Assembly: GCF_949628215.1 (NCBI RefSeq)
Contig: NC_134311.1
Coordinates: forward strand, 78,486,090-78,550,089
Source: Phalacrocorax aristotelis
Taxonomy: Eukaryota; Chordata; Aves; Suliformes; Phalacrocoracidae
DNA length: 64,000 nucleotides
Direction of reading: 5' to 3'
In this document: positions 14,401-27,400 of the stretch, in pieces
Layout of the letters: each line of letters begins with the position of its first letter
Numbering within the stretch: position 1 is the first letter of the stretch
Notes under the pieces: generated by a model
Seen by the model: the letters and a program-made list of their open reading frames with translations, nothing else
Database searches by the model: none
What the model was told of the DNA's origin: nothing
Made by a program: the position numbers and the translations under genes

Positions 14401-17235
14401 ATAGCAGGTTATAATAGAGATGTTTTTCAAAGAAATGTGACAGGGTTTAAAGCACTTTGGATGAAAGGGCTTTGATTCACAGGTGTTGAATGCCGGGCAC
14501 TGGCAAAACTCAACTATTACTTAGTCATGCAGAGGTAACAGATCTGTGTAAAGTGCAGAAAGTGTAGTTAGCCTAGATATTCAGCCAAATACTCAAAAAT
14601 AGCTGTTTGCATGGACAAAAGTAGGCCTAGATCCCCACATAGCAAAGTTAGAGACTGAAGTAAACTGCTACTGAGTATTATGTGGATTAGAATTAGGATT
14701 TAATTGTCTCTGTGTTAATCAGTAAGGGTGATGGCCACCTTCTTGCTGGTAAACGGGACACCTATAATTCACTAATCCAGGGCAAGAAGCTTCTTCAGAG
14801 CTCCTACAGCCCAACATGATTCAAACCCTAGGCAGACCAACACTCCTGTGCAGGGTGGGCTTGTGGGAATTGTATTAGGGACTGCCGAGTGGCCACGGCC
14901 ACAGCAAAAGGGGCAACTATCTGTAGGTCACTCTGTAGTGACTCACATCCCCTGTGGTTTGAGCTCAGGAGAGAGCAGAGTGTAACACACTGGGGAATGA
15001 CACACTCAGGAAATGCAATTTGCACCTGTAAAATATTAAAATAACTGGTTTCATTACCTTAATTTTCTATCATCTGGGGAACAGAGAAGGACTGGCAATT
15101 CACAGACGAGATCAGCAAGTGTTTTTGCCATCTTAACAACAGAGATGCAAAACAACAATGCTAGAAATAAGCAAGTCTAGAAGGAGTGGGGATTCTAACC
15201 CTGCCTGTTTTCTGCATTCAAGCCACAGAGAGCACCGCCAGGATGCTCAAGAGAGGAAATAACATACCTTTATGCTCTGGTGCTAAAACTTCAGCCACTT
15301 GACGCTTTCCTTTAAAAGCAAATGAAACTTATGAGTCAGAATAAAACTCCAAGTAGCAGAAGATAAGATTTTTGCTTCAGGACACTTCACAATAAAAGTC
15401 TCTGTTGCAGCCTGTGATAGAGCTGTGATTGTTTGCAAATTTTTGCTGAGCTTTAATTCACATGCCACATACTTGTGAGCTCTCTCCTTTTATCTGAGGT
15501 GGGGAGACAGAAGCATCATGTAAAACAACCAATATCAGCAATGAGAAAGGGAATGGGATGACCAGTGGGGATGACTTTGCAGGCAGCTGAACTCAGCTCA
15601 GCTCAGCTCCCCGTTTGTTCTGCCTCCTCCATCCCATTGCCATCTCCCTTGAGGTCTCCCCCAGCACAGGCTCCAATGTTCCTCTGACCTCTCGGGAGCT
15701 GATTCAGCTCCTCTTTTTGCAAGGTTAGTTAGGCATGATGGGGATGCCAGCACGCTGGTCCCCATCCCCTTGAAGTGCACTTGGGAATACCCTGTAACAA
15801 GAACAGCACAGCTGAGGTCTCAGCTTCTCCTGCTATGCTAGACTAGATCCGGTCACTTTAAGGTGGTGATTTATCCCACACATACACATATTGGGGCATA
15901 AAGCTTCAAGACTTTGCTGTCTCCTGAAGTTTCCAGTCCTCTTCTCCTCTGAAGAAAACCGACCAAAACCAAGACCTGCTCTGCAGCCCCATCAGGGATT
16001 CAGCAAGGTGACTCACAGGTCGCATGCCATTTCACAGGGATAACATTTCACTCTGGTTAGAAATGGAGGGGACACAGAGCTGTGTGTTAGAGAGATGACT
16101 TACCAGGTGACCTTCCACATATGTCTCTTGGGAAAAATATGTAAACGGAAAGAGACTTTTAACACTGGTCTAGACAGTCTTGGTTTATGGTTAACGTCTT
16201 CACAGGGTGTTATGAACAGGCCAGAGGGACACATGCCAGGTGTGGGGCAGGAGCTCTCAACTGACACGAGCTGGCTGTAGCTCCTCAAGAGCCCTGCTTA
16301 GGACAAAATACAACTCAGGCCACATGCAGCCTCTGTGCCCATATCACAGCTACTGCTGTCACTGGTATAAGACATGATCTTGTCGTGTAGCCTGGTACAG
16401 ACTGAATGGTCTCTCAAGGTGTAATCCAGGTTTATTTTCTGTGGGTTTATCCTTATTTGCCCATGCTGTGCAAAAAATGTTCATAAGCTATCTTTCTTAT
16501 GTGGGTAACAAAACTGGTAAAAATGTCTGGGGATTGATTTGCAACTGTTGAATAAAAGCTGCTTCAGAAATACCAGAATGGTGGTATAACCTCAAGTTAT
16601 GAAAGCCTGGTATTAATTATAGGGTACACACATATAGGAGTGATGTTTTATTCTCATTTAAAAGATGTAAAGCTTTCATGTAATGCAGGCTGCCTGCATG
16701 AGAGGGTTTGTTATTTCTTGCTGTGTGATTATTTGAGTTATTGTACGTGCCCTCTCTGAAAGACCCCAGGGTAATCTTTGTTTAAAGTCTTTAATAGCTT
16801 TGAAAATGTGTTCTCCTCACTTGTCTGGAAAAAAAAAATACCCTCTGCAGAAGTCAGGCTGTTAAAAAACCAGTATTCAGCAAATTCTCTGCCAATAGAA
16901 TATTGGTATATAGCAAAGTATTGCGCTGGTATTTTTCCCTTGCCAAAGCAGGCAAGGACCATCCTATTGATCTCTCCCTGTTACAGGTCGGGAGATGAAG
17001 ACAGGGACCATTTCAACATTTTTTACTGTAGTGGCAGTTTCCTGATGTAATCCAGGATTATTCCCTGCTGGCCAAACAAGAGCTCACAAAAAAAAAGCCA
17101 GCCCTCAGCTGAGCATCTGATTCAAAAGAAAATTCAACTGAAAGCTGAGAATTGAGAAGATGAGTCAATACAAAAAGCAAGAGGCAGCTCTGGATTTAAG
17201 CAGAAGTCCACAGCATTTAACCTACTTTAGCAGAT

Positions 17236-17335
17236 CAATGCAGTGGATTTTTAATTATCACATTAATCCGAAAATAAAAATAATTATCCCAGAGTTCCAT
17301 ATTAAAGTCCCTTAATTATATCTCATTTCATCATC
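17236..17335. promoter_or_regulatory. Cluster of TAAT/ATTA core motifs in intron 1
   Basis: This roughly 100-bp AT-rich patch contains several homeodomain-type cores (TTTTAATTATCAC, CATTAATCCG, AATAATTATCCC, CTTAATTATATC). CATTAATCC is close to a paired-type/K50 homeodomain site. Such clusters are seen in neural enhancers, and ST8SIA5 is mainly expressed in brain. However, base composition alone makes these motifs likely by chance. This is only a candidate. Confidence 0.2.
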
Positions 17336-18871
17336 CTTTTTACTCAGGATCAGAAGCTACAGAGGCCAGAGCTTCCTGATGTCATTCTTCATCTTGCAGT
17401 TTAAATCCCTCGTTAGGACTTTAGCAGCTACTATGGGGATGAAGCATTGGCCTTGCTGAGAACACCCACATCCATCCCACTTTGGGGAAAATTGAAAAAG
17501 GGAGAAAAAGGTGGGCAGGACTCTGCTTTCCAATGACACAGTACAAAACAGCAGGGGAAGGAGCAGAGAACATTATACGGTGGGTGAAAAATGTGTGACT
17601 ACCTAGAAATTCAATCTCTACATTCTCCTCTGCCTCCGGCAATGCCAGGAGCTCAACAATACCTCACTAAGGGGAAAGGCCAGAGGCTGGGCTGCTTATC
17701 AAATTTCACTGAGCAGAGTTTATGTCCTGGAGCATCCTCTTCTGCCTGCAGTCCTGCCATTCCCATGGTCAGGCTTTGGGATCATGGCCATGGGCAAACA
17801 CAGAACAACAAGATTTCATGGCACCCTCCATGAAGACCTTCGGGTGGGTCTTCACGGCAATAAAGCCAGCCCATTCCCTGCTTGTAAGGGCAAGTGACAT
17901 GGCACAGCTTACAGCCATACAGCTAACTTTTCCATCTTTCTCCCAGAAAAGGGTGCCTTTGTCCACACCACTTATTGGGAACAGTGACTAGTCTATGCTG
18001 AAACCTGTGTTGTGCCAAAGCCGCTTGTTTTAGGTCAGATTCCCCCTGCCTTGCTGGCCTTTATCTATTTCCACCATTTTCTTGCAGACACACAAGCTAT
18101 CCCTGTGTTATATTTAGCCTTAAAAGCATTGTGCATTTACTGGAATAGTACTTCAGGGCAATTTTCAGGTTTCTCGAAATGCACTAGGGAATTTCTTCCC
18201 ACTGCTTTGGGAAGAGGTCTGTTACTGTTCCAGATGTTGGGATGCAAGCAAAGGCTATCATAAAACAAGCAGCATGTCAAATCCTAGCAAGTAAATGGCT
18301 TCAGGTTTAGGCAGCATCCCCAAACTCCAGCTTGGCAAGCGGCACCAAAGCTATAAACATCCCACTTCCCCTCTGCAAGGATGCTCTCCAAAACCACCAG
18401 CTCCATCATGGTCCCTGGAGGTACAAGCTATAACATGTCCAAGGAACCTCACACCCAGCATCAGCTTCTCCCAGGGGACATAACACCAGAGGTTTGTGAA
18501 AGAAAAGACTAAAGGTCACAGCCACCCCTGCACAGAGAAGACTGGCAATCAAACTGCCTGGGAAGAGACACCCTCATGTACTGCACAGCATGAGAGTGAG
18601 AGAGGGAAAGAAAAAGTGAAAAAGTACCTTCATGATAATATTATGGTAACGATGTCGGCTGCTATGTAAATCACCTTTCTATCATTAATATCTGACAGCC
18701 TGAGGCTGCCACATCCTGCATTTTTATTTCCATTAAAGATGGGAACTACCACTTCCCAGCAGAAAGGAGTCAAAGTGCTTTTTTTCCTGCACTGATTCGG
18801 GGAGAACCCTCTTTGAGACTCTTTTACAAAATTTAAAAAAAAAGGAAAAGAAACAAATCATTACAAGGTGG

Positions 18872-18893
18872 AATAAATAAATAAATAAATAAT
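18872..18893 (+). repeat. (AAAT)n microsatellite
   Basis: Five AAAT units, preceded by A-rich sequence. It is a simple repeat within intron 1. Confidence 0.85.
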
Positions 18894-19334
18894 GAGTGTT
18901 TTCCAGTCAAAGTGACAAAATACATGCACATCTCCCTGCTTAAGCCCCTCTGATGGCAGAGTGCTCAGGACCAGACTTTCTCCTAGCAAATCTGGCAGTC
19001 AAACATCACCCTTTTTTGCATTCCCTGCAGCCCACTGATGACAGGAGAGGCTCCCTGGGCAAGAGGCAGGTCAGAGACTGGCTACAGAGATCACTTAGTG
19101 GAAGAGTTTTAATTGCATCTTCTCACCATTTTATCTTTACTTTACTATTTTTCATTTCAATACATACTTTGGATTTATTTTTCATCACTGTAATCCTGTT
19201 GCAGTCATTTCAATTTAGAAAAGCAAGTATTGGTAGGGCTGCAAGGCCTCTAGGACAAATGGAAAAAACTGAGAAAATAAGGCAAGATAAGACCTGAACC
19301 AGTCATAAAGTCATCCTCTCAATACGAAGGCAGC

Positions 19335-19750
19335 TCGGTACTACCCTTGTCTACCTAACAGGTCCCTGAAGCCCCGAAGACGGAGATTTTGTACCTCCTC
19401 AGGTAGCCTATTCTTTAAAAGTTTCCCTTTGTGGTTAAAGCTAAATTTTTCCTGCTGCAGCTTAAGCCCATGACTTCTTGTCATGTCATGAGTCTTCACA
19501 GGGATGTGTTTATTACCTTCCTCCTGGCAGAAATAGTGTGGGTGTTTCAAGACAGTTATCCTTGGGTGTTTCAAGACAGTTATCCTATCTCCCCTCAATT
19601 TTCTCCAAGTCAAATAAACACGTTTTCTACACCTCTGCTCATTCTTGATGCTTTCCTTTGGCTCCTTCCAACTGAGTCACATCTTTCTGGAAGTGAGGTG
19701 CCCAAAAGCCGACAGAGCCCCAGCCAAGGCCTCACTGCTAAGCACGCCGC
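19335..19750 (-). mobile_element. Old CR1-type LINE fragment
   Basis: On the minus strand the stretch reads as decayed CR1 3' coding sequence. The remnants resemble the FN.KGKLLK and PEEVQNLRLRGFRDLL region near the C-terminus. They are followed, toward higher plus coordinates, by a block corresponding to the 'charging for associated products' segment (CTGGGGCTCTGTCGGCTTTTGGG in sense, shown here only as its plus-strand complement pattern). Divergence is much higher than in the copies at 54-58 kb, so this is an old insertion. It contains an exact-looking 24-bp tandem duplication at 19540-19587. Boundaries are approximate. Confidence 0.5.
19540..19587 (+). repeat. Two-copy 24-bp tandem duplication
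   Basis: The unit GGGTGTTTCAAGACAGTTAT plus CCTT occurs twice in direct succession and differs only at the last base. The near-identity within a highly diverged old CR1 fragment suggests a recent slippage or duplication event. Confidence 0.9.
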
Positions 19751-20703
19751 ACAAATTGGTCTGTGGATAAACTACAACGCTTCTGTCTATACATATTAAT
19801 ATCATGCTTGCTGTTCCCCCTGGCAAGAAACATTTGCTGATTTGTCAGCATTTTGCTTGCTCTTGGCTCAAGGCAAACAACTACATGAGTTGCAAAACAG
19901 GCAAGAACCAAACCATTGATCTCTTCTGGCAAAAAACACCTAAATTACAATAAAAAATTCCACAGCAGCTGCCTGCACTACTGAAACCCACTTACGTCAA
20001 AGCATGTAAGAGAAAAGTTTCCCTTTATAAATTCATACAAACCATAACACCTAAAACTAGATTTAAGTAAAACAAACTCTACATAGGTCAAGGTTAAACA
20101 CTTAAAAGATCCGCACTGGTGTCTGCTATAAAAAGAGCAGTACCATTTTCAGATCAAAGACTGATGTGCTCTACAACAAAGCAGACTCAGCAGTAAATTC
20201 ATGAAAAAATAAAGTGCTCTCTCGGTTATTTGGAACACTAATATTGCCACTTAGATTTTAGGTATTTCTTGCGCATGTTTGTTTCTAAAGGCATTAAAGT
20301 TTAGGCAACAAGCATGCTACCTTAATTCAACCTCTCAAGCCATTTCAGCTTGAACTTACCTCCGGTGAAAAGTCTATATGACAGGGTCTGATCAGGGGCA
20401 AATAGTCAGGTGGTACAAGTCAGCCTAGCTTAAGTTGAGTAAAACCTATATTTTCACAACAGCTGAGGGTTAAAACACAATCTGAGAGACACACAAACCA
20501 TTATATTCTGCCTAACATTCTCCTTTATTAATAATCTAGCAGACATTACAGATGCTGGATGCACCTTCCCGGACTGATAAGATGTTAATATTGTCAGCAC
20601 AACAGCGAGAAGTGGTTTGAACCGGTATAATCGTATGGCTGGGTCTGTGTCTCCATTCAGCCGGATCAGACAACTTTTCCTATTCCCTCAAATCCCCCCT
20701 TAC

Positions 20704-20834
20704 CTTTTGAGATAGTTTCTCCCATAGAGGATCTGCTGCAGCAAGGTGACCACAGCAAAGGCGCAGATGAATATGAAGAACAAAGTTCTGTTTCCCAGCA
20801 AATCCCTGCTTGACGAAGGGTCAGTGTATCCCAT
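20704..20834 (-). CDS. ST8SIA5: ST8SIA5 first coding exon (alpha-2,8-sialyltransferase 5)
   Basis: The product transfers alpha-2,8-linked sialic acid to gangliosides in the Golgi (GD1c, GT1a, GQ1b and GT3 series) and is mainly neural. Only the first exon is present. The ATG at 20834 has a good Kozak context (A at -3, G at +4). It opens 43 codons plus 2 nt, then an AG|GTAAGG donor. Residues 1-17 form the cytosolic tail (MGYTDPSSSRDLLGNRT). Residues 18-36 are the hydrophobic signal-anchor (FIFICAFAVVTLL core), followed by QQILYGRNYLK at the start of the lumenal stem. From memory, human ST8SIA5 starts almost identically (RDLLGSRT, then QQILYGRNYIKR), and 43 residues precede the arginine codon split by the junction. 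Differences from human include Gly2, Thr4, Asn15 and Val28. Asn15-Arg-Thr makes an N-glycosylation sequon, but it is on the cytosolic side and should not be used. The catalytic sialylmotifs lie in exons outside the window. Confidence 0.94.
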
Positions 20835-21430
20835 CCTTCTTAAAAGCCACTGAAGCTCCGCTGGATAAAATTCAGTTCATCGTCGCTTTCATGCCCTTTC
20901 TGCTGGGAAGCGGAGAGGAACGCTTGCTGGCTTTTCTCTGAGCAATCCAAGGACAAGGTACCCCATTGTTTGGCCCTGCTGCCCCTTCCTTGCCCCTTTT
21001 GGATCTTAGCTCCAGGATTGTGCGCAATGGCTTGCTTCCACAGTAAAGTTTCCAGGAGATTCAGACGTGGGTAACATCTAAAATCATCTCTCTGAGCTCT
21101 TTCAGCACAGGCAGCCTGTGCTGTGCAAGAGGCATTCTGTTCCCTCTAAGCCTCTCTTGAAAACCCGCTGCTAGCAATTATCTACTTCAATCCCATTTTC
21201 ATATTCCAGATGGGGGAAGCTGCAAATAAACCAGAAAACTGCAGCCAATGGCAAACACAGGGCTCCGGCAACCCGCGTTGGAAACACATAGTCGTCAGCT
21301 CTTCTTTGCTTCTGCTCAGTGATTCCAACGAAATGTGCTTGCAGGGAGACGTGACTGGGGTGTGCTATTATTGAACAAGCATGTAACGATCATGAGGATT
21401 TCATTCAGTCCCCTGCAAAAAACAACAGCA
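20835..21430 (-). promoter_or_regulatory. ST8SIA5: ST8SIA5 5' UTR and proximal promoter flank
   Basis: This is the sequence directly upstream of the ST8SIA5 start codon on the minus strand. It is more GC-balanced than the surrounding DNA but is not a strong CpG island. Visible elements are a CCAAT core on the plus strand at 21245-21249 (ATTGG in gene orientation) and a CAAC/GTTG palindrome around a CCGC centre at 21269-21280. The transcription start cannot be placed from sequence alone, and no clear TATA box is seen. The extent given is an estimate. Confidence 0.4.
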
Positions 21431-24400
21431 GCAATCTGGTCAGGCTAGCAGGAAAGCTGCATTTTGTGTGGCAGCGTGCTGTCCGTACCGTGCCTTTGGT
21501 ACTGTAGCATTTGCATGCAGAATGCAGTGCCGTTAGTCATAGACCGCTCACTATTTGGGCTCCTATATTTCCCCTGGTTATTCCTCCAGAGTAAGCATAA
21601 GCAAGGTCACTGTGCATCTCTTCAAGGACAGAGCTCTCAGTTCCTGCATGCTGATTTATTGGAGGCTCTGAGTAGCCTCACAGCCGCAGAGAGGGAGACG
21701 GCCTCTCAGTGCAGGCTCTAAGACCCATTCATTTAAAGAGACAAATATTCTGATTGTTCTTCCACCAGAAACAGTTCTCTTTTGAAAGGGCAAAGCAACA
21801 AGACCTTGTCCACGGGCATCCTAACTCCTCTAAAAATCTCCCCGTTTTCAGGAGAGGCTCAATTCAGCTCACAGGGAAATCAATGGGAGTTTTGTTGCTG
21901 CTTTCACTGGGAGCAAAATTTGCCCCCAACCCTTAGCTTCTTAAAACAAGTTCCAATGAAAGCTTCATCCATGAATGAAACGTCCTGGCTAGGAGGTTGT
22001 TTTTCCCTGATAACAGATGGGAAAAGGATTTTGACAACAAAATGTGGAAAAAAATATCCTTTGTCTAAGAGAATGGGAAAAATTTCCTGTGAATAAATTT
22101 TCCAACAGTTAAATCAGCGTATGCAAAGCGTTCTCATGTGCCAGCAGCCCAGCTGTGCGGAGCAGCAGACAGGCACTGTTTCTGGACTTCATCTCAGCTG
22201 TAATTGGTGCTGCATGGTAAGAAGGACCAAAGGTAACTTTATGCAACCCTTTCAACCCAGTTCCTGTTGCCAGGGCTAGTCCTCAGCATGACCTAGGGCA
22301 ATTCAGGAAAGACAATTAAGGGCTAAAGCAGGCTTTGCCTCACCTAATTTTAAGCAACAGAAGTATCGAAAGTGTTTAAGGCAGGAACCTGGCCACCCTG
22401 AACTCCTGCAAGCAGGAACTCCCAGGGTAAACCAGACCTTCAGACACCCTTGATTTTGCAGAGAAGATGTAGGGATTCAGCCTCTGACGCATTCTTTTTC
22501 AGTCCCACCCATGCATTTGTGAACCCTGCTGAATGCTTCAATTATCACCCGTGTGTATAAAAAAAGTGGTCATCCGGGTCAGATCAAAGATTATCCAGCC
22601 CGGTGCCCTGTCCCTGAGAGAGGCCAGTGATGGACACACAGGGAAAAGCAGAAGAGGAGGACAAGGACATAGTGATACTTCCTTGGAAACACTCTCCCAC
22701 CATTTTGCGGTCCAGGGACTTCCTGAACCGGGGGAAGAAAAACATTACTTTGGTTAGAAAAATAACTGAGTTGGATGGAGTCATTTGTACTGTACTGGGA
22801 ATAAAACACATACCAGGGGACTGGAAATTAAATAGCAAAAGCAGTTTGATTCCCTCTTGTCAAAGTCATCAGCTCTAGGGCCAAATATGTTTCTTTTAAC
22901 AACCAGTTCATGTAAGCCCATATAATACAAGAGTGTTTCCATATAGGAACCATATAATTTAGATGGATCTAACCACATACCCTTCTCAGTAACATGAAAA
23001 GTGGTACAGCCGTCAGAAATCCCAGGTTGGGAGCCAAGATACTACACAGGCAGATTTGTACAAGGAAGCCAAGAGGTAAAGCCAGTAAGGGCAGATGGGA
23101 AGGAAAAGTTACTTAATGCTTTAGTTTGTTGGATTTTTACTAATAGCTTTGAAAATAATCTCCAAGAAATTTATCTCAGTTGCTCCAGGAGTTATTTTAC
23201 AACAATACCAAAGTATTAGATAGCAGAATTTGGCTACTTATGACCTGCTATGGGTGTGATGCCAGTTTTGCAGATTTTGTTATCACCTAGGTTTTGGCAA
23301 AAACAATTTCAGCCTTTCATACCCCAATCTCCTCCATTCAAAGTGATTATTTTTTTCTTGAGATAGCTCTGCTGTAGTGCACCAAACTCATGATCCTAGC
23401 AGCTGTTCTTTCTCCTGGACTGATGGTCAGCCTGAGCTCCACCAAACAGCCCAGAAGAACCATGTACTCTCAGTCAGTCTTTGATTTTCTGTGTCCTCTA
23501 ATCCTTCTCTGCTTAATCAGAGCTGGCCAGAAGGTACAGCACCTGAGAGGCCTATGTACAGGAGAGCTGCACACCTAAAGCAGAAAGGAAAGTACAAAGA
23601 TATATAAGTGGAGAGGGTTTTCTGTGACAGATCTTGCACAGACGCTGTTCCTGATGTCATATGTGACAGAAATCTGTTTGCTGCGTTCAGCCCAGTGCTA
23701 CAGTAACACTGCAGAACTGGAAGCAGAGCAGCTCTGTGCAAGCATAAAGAAATAGGATGTCTACCAACAAATTTTCAAAGGATGCTCAAGGTGGCCTGCA
23801 ATATTTGTGGTAAACGAAAATAGTCACGTGGTGCGTGCAGCAGTGCTGAATGAGCAATGCCAGCACTCCTTCCCCAGGACCCTTTGGGAGTTTGACTTGT
23901 CACCTACAGGCCTCCTTGAAAGCACCAGGCCTCTGCAGAGAACAATTTAAATTTTTTTAAATTATTTTACACTCTTCACTTAAGCAAGCCATGGGCAACA
24001 AAAGACCCCCTCTGCAATTTGAGAAGGGCTTGGGGAAAAGGGCGTTACAGTAAGTTGTGTTGCAAACACAGATTTGCTGGGCATGGCTGGGCCTCGGGTG
24101 CTGTGTACAGCGCTGACTGCTGGTCACGCAGGCATTGAGCCTGCAACGGGTGACGTAGCTGCAATGACACTGGTGACATACCGGGAGTCCAGGCCACATC
24201 ATGCTATACTCCAGTCAGCACCATACCAGAGCACAGGAGCCCAGTAAATAAGATCTCTTCCATCACCAGAGGATCAAGTATCACTCAACTAGTATCAGCT
24301 ACTCAAAATACCTCTTCTGAGATGGTGAGAGAGAGATGGATAAGCTGCATGATATGCACAAGCTCAGAAAGGGTATTCCTATATTATTTCTTGGAATATA

Positions 24401-27400
24401 AACTTCAGAGGCTAAAGCAAAAGCGGCAAAATGGAACTGCTCATAGCCTGTCATAACGTGCAGCTTTCAGAAGCCATCTGTCTTACACATTGCTGGCCTT
24501 TATTTGTTGTATGGGAGCTGCTTGACAAATATCATTGGAGATAATCTATCACAAGAAACTCCTCCAGCCTGAGCAGTGAGACTCCAGGCCCTCTAACACA
24601 AATACACCCCAGACAGTGATACCCTCCAATGGGAGCTCATTGTCTGCTCTTAAGTCCAAATGAAGCAGAACTGAATTTAAAAAAAAAAAAAAAACAACAA
24701 ACAAAACAGTTAACACTGAATCTCAAAGACCAAGAAATCTTGGCTAACCACGTGGACCATGACTCTGAAGCTCCACACAAGGAAAGCTGAATTAGTGAAA
24801 GGACAAAACCTGGTAGGAGTCAGACTCTTCTTCTCTTGTGCAAGGAACAAGCACATCTCTCTCTCTGCTGAAAGGACAATATGCAGCCCTGAATTCTAAG
24901 CTGCAGTTTATTTCTTAATGCAAATGAAACAGAAAAATTCATTTCTGATGGGCAGGTCTGGGAATTTCCTTAAGTACCTTTCACTGAACCTGTCATTTGA
25001 ATCAGTGTTTGACTGATTATGCATTCTAAATTCAGCTGAAAGCAAGGGCATTTAATGTCTCGGATAGCAGGATCTGTCTGTTGGCTGTTTAAATCACGGT
25101 ATAAATAACTGAACATGTTAAACTCACAGTATTGTACAGGCTCAGAGTAAAGCAAAACATGCTTCACGTTACCCTTCAGAATTTTTTCTCTCCCTGCCTG
25201 CTCAGCCACTCTCCACTCCTCTTCATGACTGTTAGGCAGATTAAAGAACTTTACACACAGCAGAGCAGAATACTATGGGCTGTAGAAGGCTTTAGTAAAA
25301 CATTTTTTACATCCCATTTTCTCCCCTAAATTAAAATTAAACCATGTCTATTTACAGTTTCTACAATGCCCGTGTCAGCTGCTAGATCCCTGATTTTGGG
25401 AAGCACTGGCACATAGGTATATGCCTGGACGATTCTGCTGAATATGAAACTCATAAACATATGCTTATCAATATTAATTCTTTTGCAGATATAAAACATG
25501 AATTTATTAGCATAATCTAGTGCTTAACACAATGTCTAGTCCCCCATTACTGCCAGAAATCCATATGTCTTAAACTGGGATATTGAAGGAAGCTGAAATG
25601 ATTCAGCCAAGATGTAAACATTTATTTCCTTCTGAGCTGGGCTAAGCCACGAGGAGATGACAACAGATAATTTGGCACCAGGCCTCCTACCTGTAGAGCT
25701 GAATTGGATGAAGTGTCCTAAAGACAACATATGGTCTGTACACTGGATATATGTTATATATCTATTGAATCATGACCAGTTTCCTTCCACTGATTCCAAG
25801 AAATTACCTCGGTTCATAAAATATCCCTTTTTTACACTGCTGACACCATGGCTATTGGAAAGGCAATGAGGTCTTCCTCCCGCTGGTAGAAAGCTCTAAT
25901 GCAGAGGCTGCCGTAGTTATAGTCCTGCGCATTTGCTATTAGCAGGTTCTTTTAGCAGGGCTTGCTAAAACATATAGCAAAGTGCAAAACTAAGCAAGTC
26001 TCAACAGCAGGGGCAGCCTTCCTTCCTCAGTGGCAATTCCAGATTCTTAGAAAATTTAGCAAGTTTAGGGTAACTGTTATGATCCTGTACAGTCTCACAA
26101 CAAGCCTGCAAATAATTGAGAATGATGGAAGCTCAATTCCTCTGCAGGGAAAAAGAAACAGGACCAAACTGTTTTTACAGGAATCATCTGTTAAAAGCAT
26201 TAGTTTGATTTCAGAGCACTGCCTGGGAGCCTTGGATTTAGGACCAAATTAACAGGACTGAGGTGTTGGCAGAAACGTGGAGGGGTCACAGAGTTTCCAT
26301 GGCCAAGGTTTGCTCTTGGAATAGGAACATGATCCTGCCTCTATCCCAAGCAAGCCATAACTCCCACCTAGCTCATCAAACCCAGACTTAAAACCTTCTA
26401 ATGAAAGCCTGGAAAGTGCTGGAGTCGGTGGCACTCACTTTACGAGTGTAACAGCAGTTGAATGTTTTGACATTTCTTTTCCCTGAAAATACTCTAGCAT
26501 TAACACAACAATGAACTAATATTTCCTGAGGTCAGAATAAGGATCATAAATTATCTAATGCTGAGAAAACCAATTAATAATTATTTCATTATTTTAAGAA
26601 TACATTTTTTACAGAAAAAAAATTCATCTGAGATATTTAAAAAGCTACAATATGGCATATAAAGTTAGATTTAATTCACAGAGACAATGACTCTGATCTT
26701 GGAATATGCTTTGCTGTGTCAGTGAGTACTACTAATTAGAATGGCTTAAATACGAAAAAGAAAATATTCCTCTGAATAATCAGCAAATTAAGTACTTCAA
26801 AAGCTTTATACTATGTTTTATAATCAAGACATAGAAAAGACCTATTATTGAAAATTATTTAGGAAAAGTTACCTTTGTGTTTTTACCACTGTTCTGCATT
26901 GATTTTGCATTCAAAGGAATGAAGTATATTCCTCTTCAGTTAACCATCAGCTTCAAGCAGTCCAGACATTCAGCTTTCAAACCTCCTAATGCACTGATGA
27001 CATTACTAACTACACACTGTAGGCAACAAGTGTTGTCTTGGGTAGCCTACCTGTTTACCTGAGCTACTCTTCTAGGCAAAGCCAGTATGTTTTCAGACAC
27101 ATCATGGTTTTTTAAATAGTCCGTGCTAGTCCATGCTTAGTTCAGTCCATGACAAAAATTATAAATAAAGAAGAAATCCAACTGGCTTCCGCAGTCTTGA
27201 AAAATCCCCACTCTTCCTGAAATATATTTTATTTTGTTCTTCTTGTACTGTGGAGGTGCTCACTGGAAATCTGGACAACCATCTCCAAAGAAATAAATCT
27301 CTATCCCTACATTACTGTGACTGGGCACATCTTTCTGCCCTTCCTGTGACAACATGGATTCAGCTTTTAAGCTCTGCACGGTGTCCGGTCTGACCTGCAT

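Larger units (their letters stand above)
1..20703 (-). other. ST8SIA5: ST8SIA5 intron 1 (partial)
   Basis: This is non-coding sequence downstream, on the minus strand, of the GTAAGG donor that closes the first ST8SIA5 coding exon. I looked on the minus strand for the next exons (a tyrosine/phenylalanine-rich exon 2 and the conserved L-sialylmotif exon) and recognised none, so exon 2 probably lies beyond the left edge. The sequence is AT-rich with only short chance ORFs. It holds a CR1 tail, an old CR1 fragment, short microsatellites, a G12 run at 7190-7201 and an AT-rich patch at 13181-13225. The stretch at 8440-8810 may be a very old LINE remnant, but this is too weak to call. The intron assignment depends on the exon call, which is strong. 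Confidence 0.85.

Noticed and set aside
20120..20140. TATAAAAAG within a CTGCT...AGCAG hairpin on the plus strand
   Set aside because: Looks like a TATA box but lies inside ST8SIA5 intron 1 with no supporting exon or initiator. Chance is the simplest explanation.
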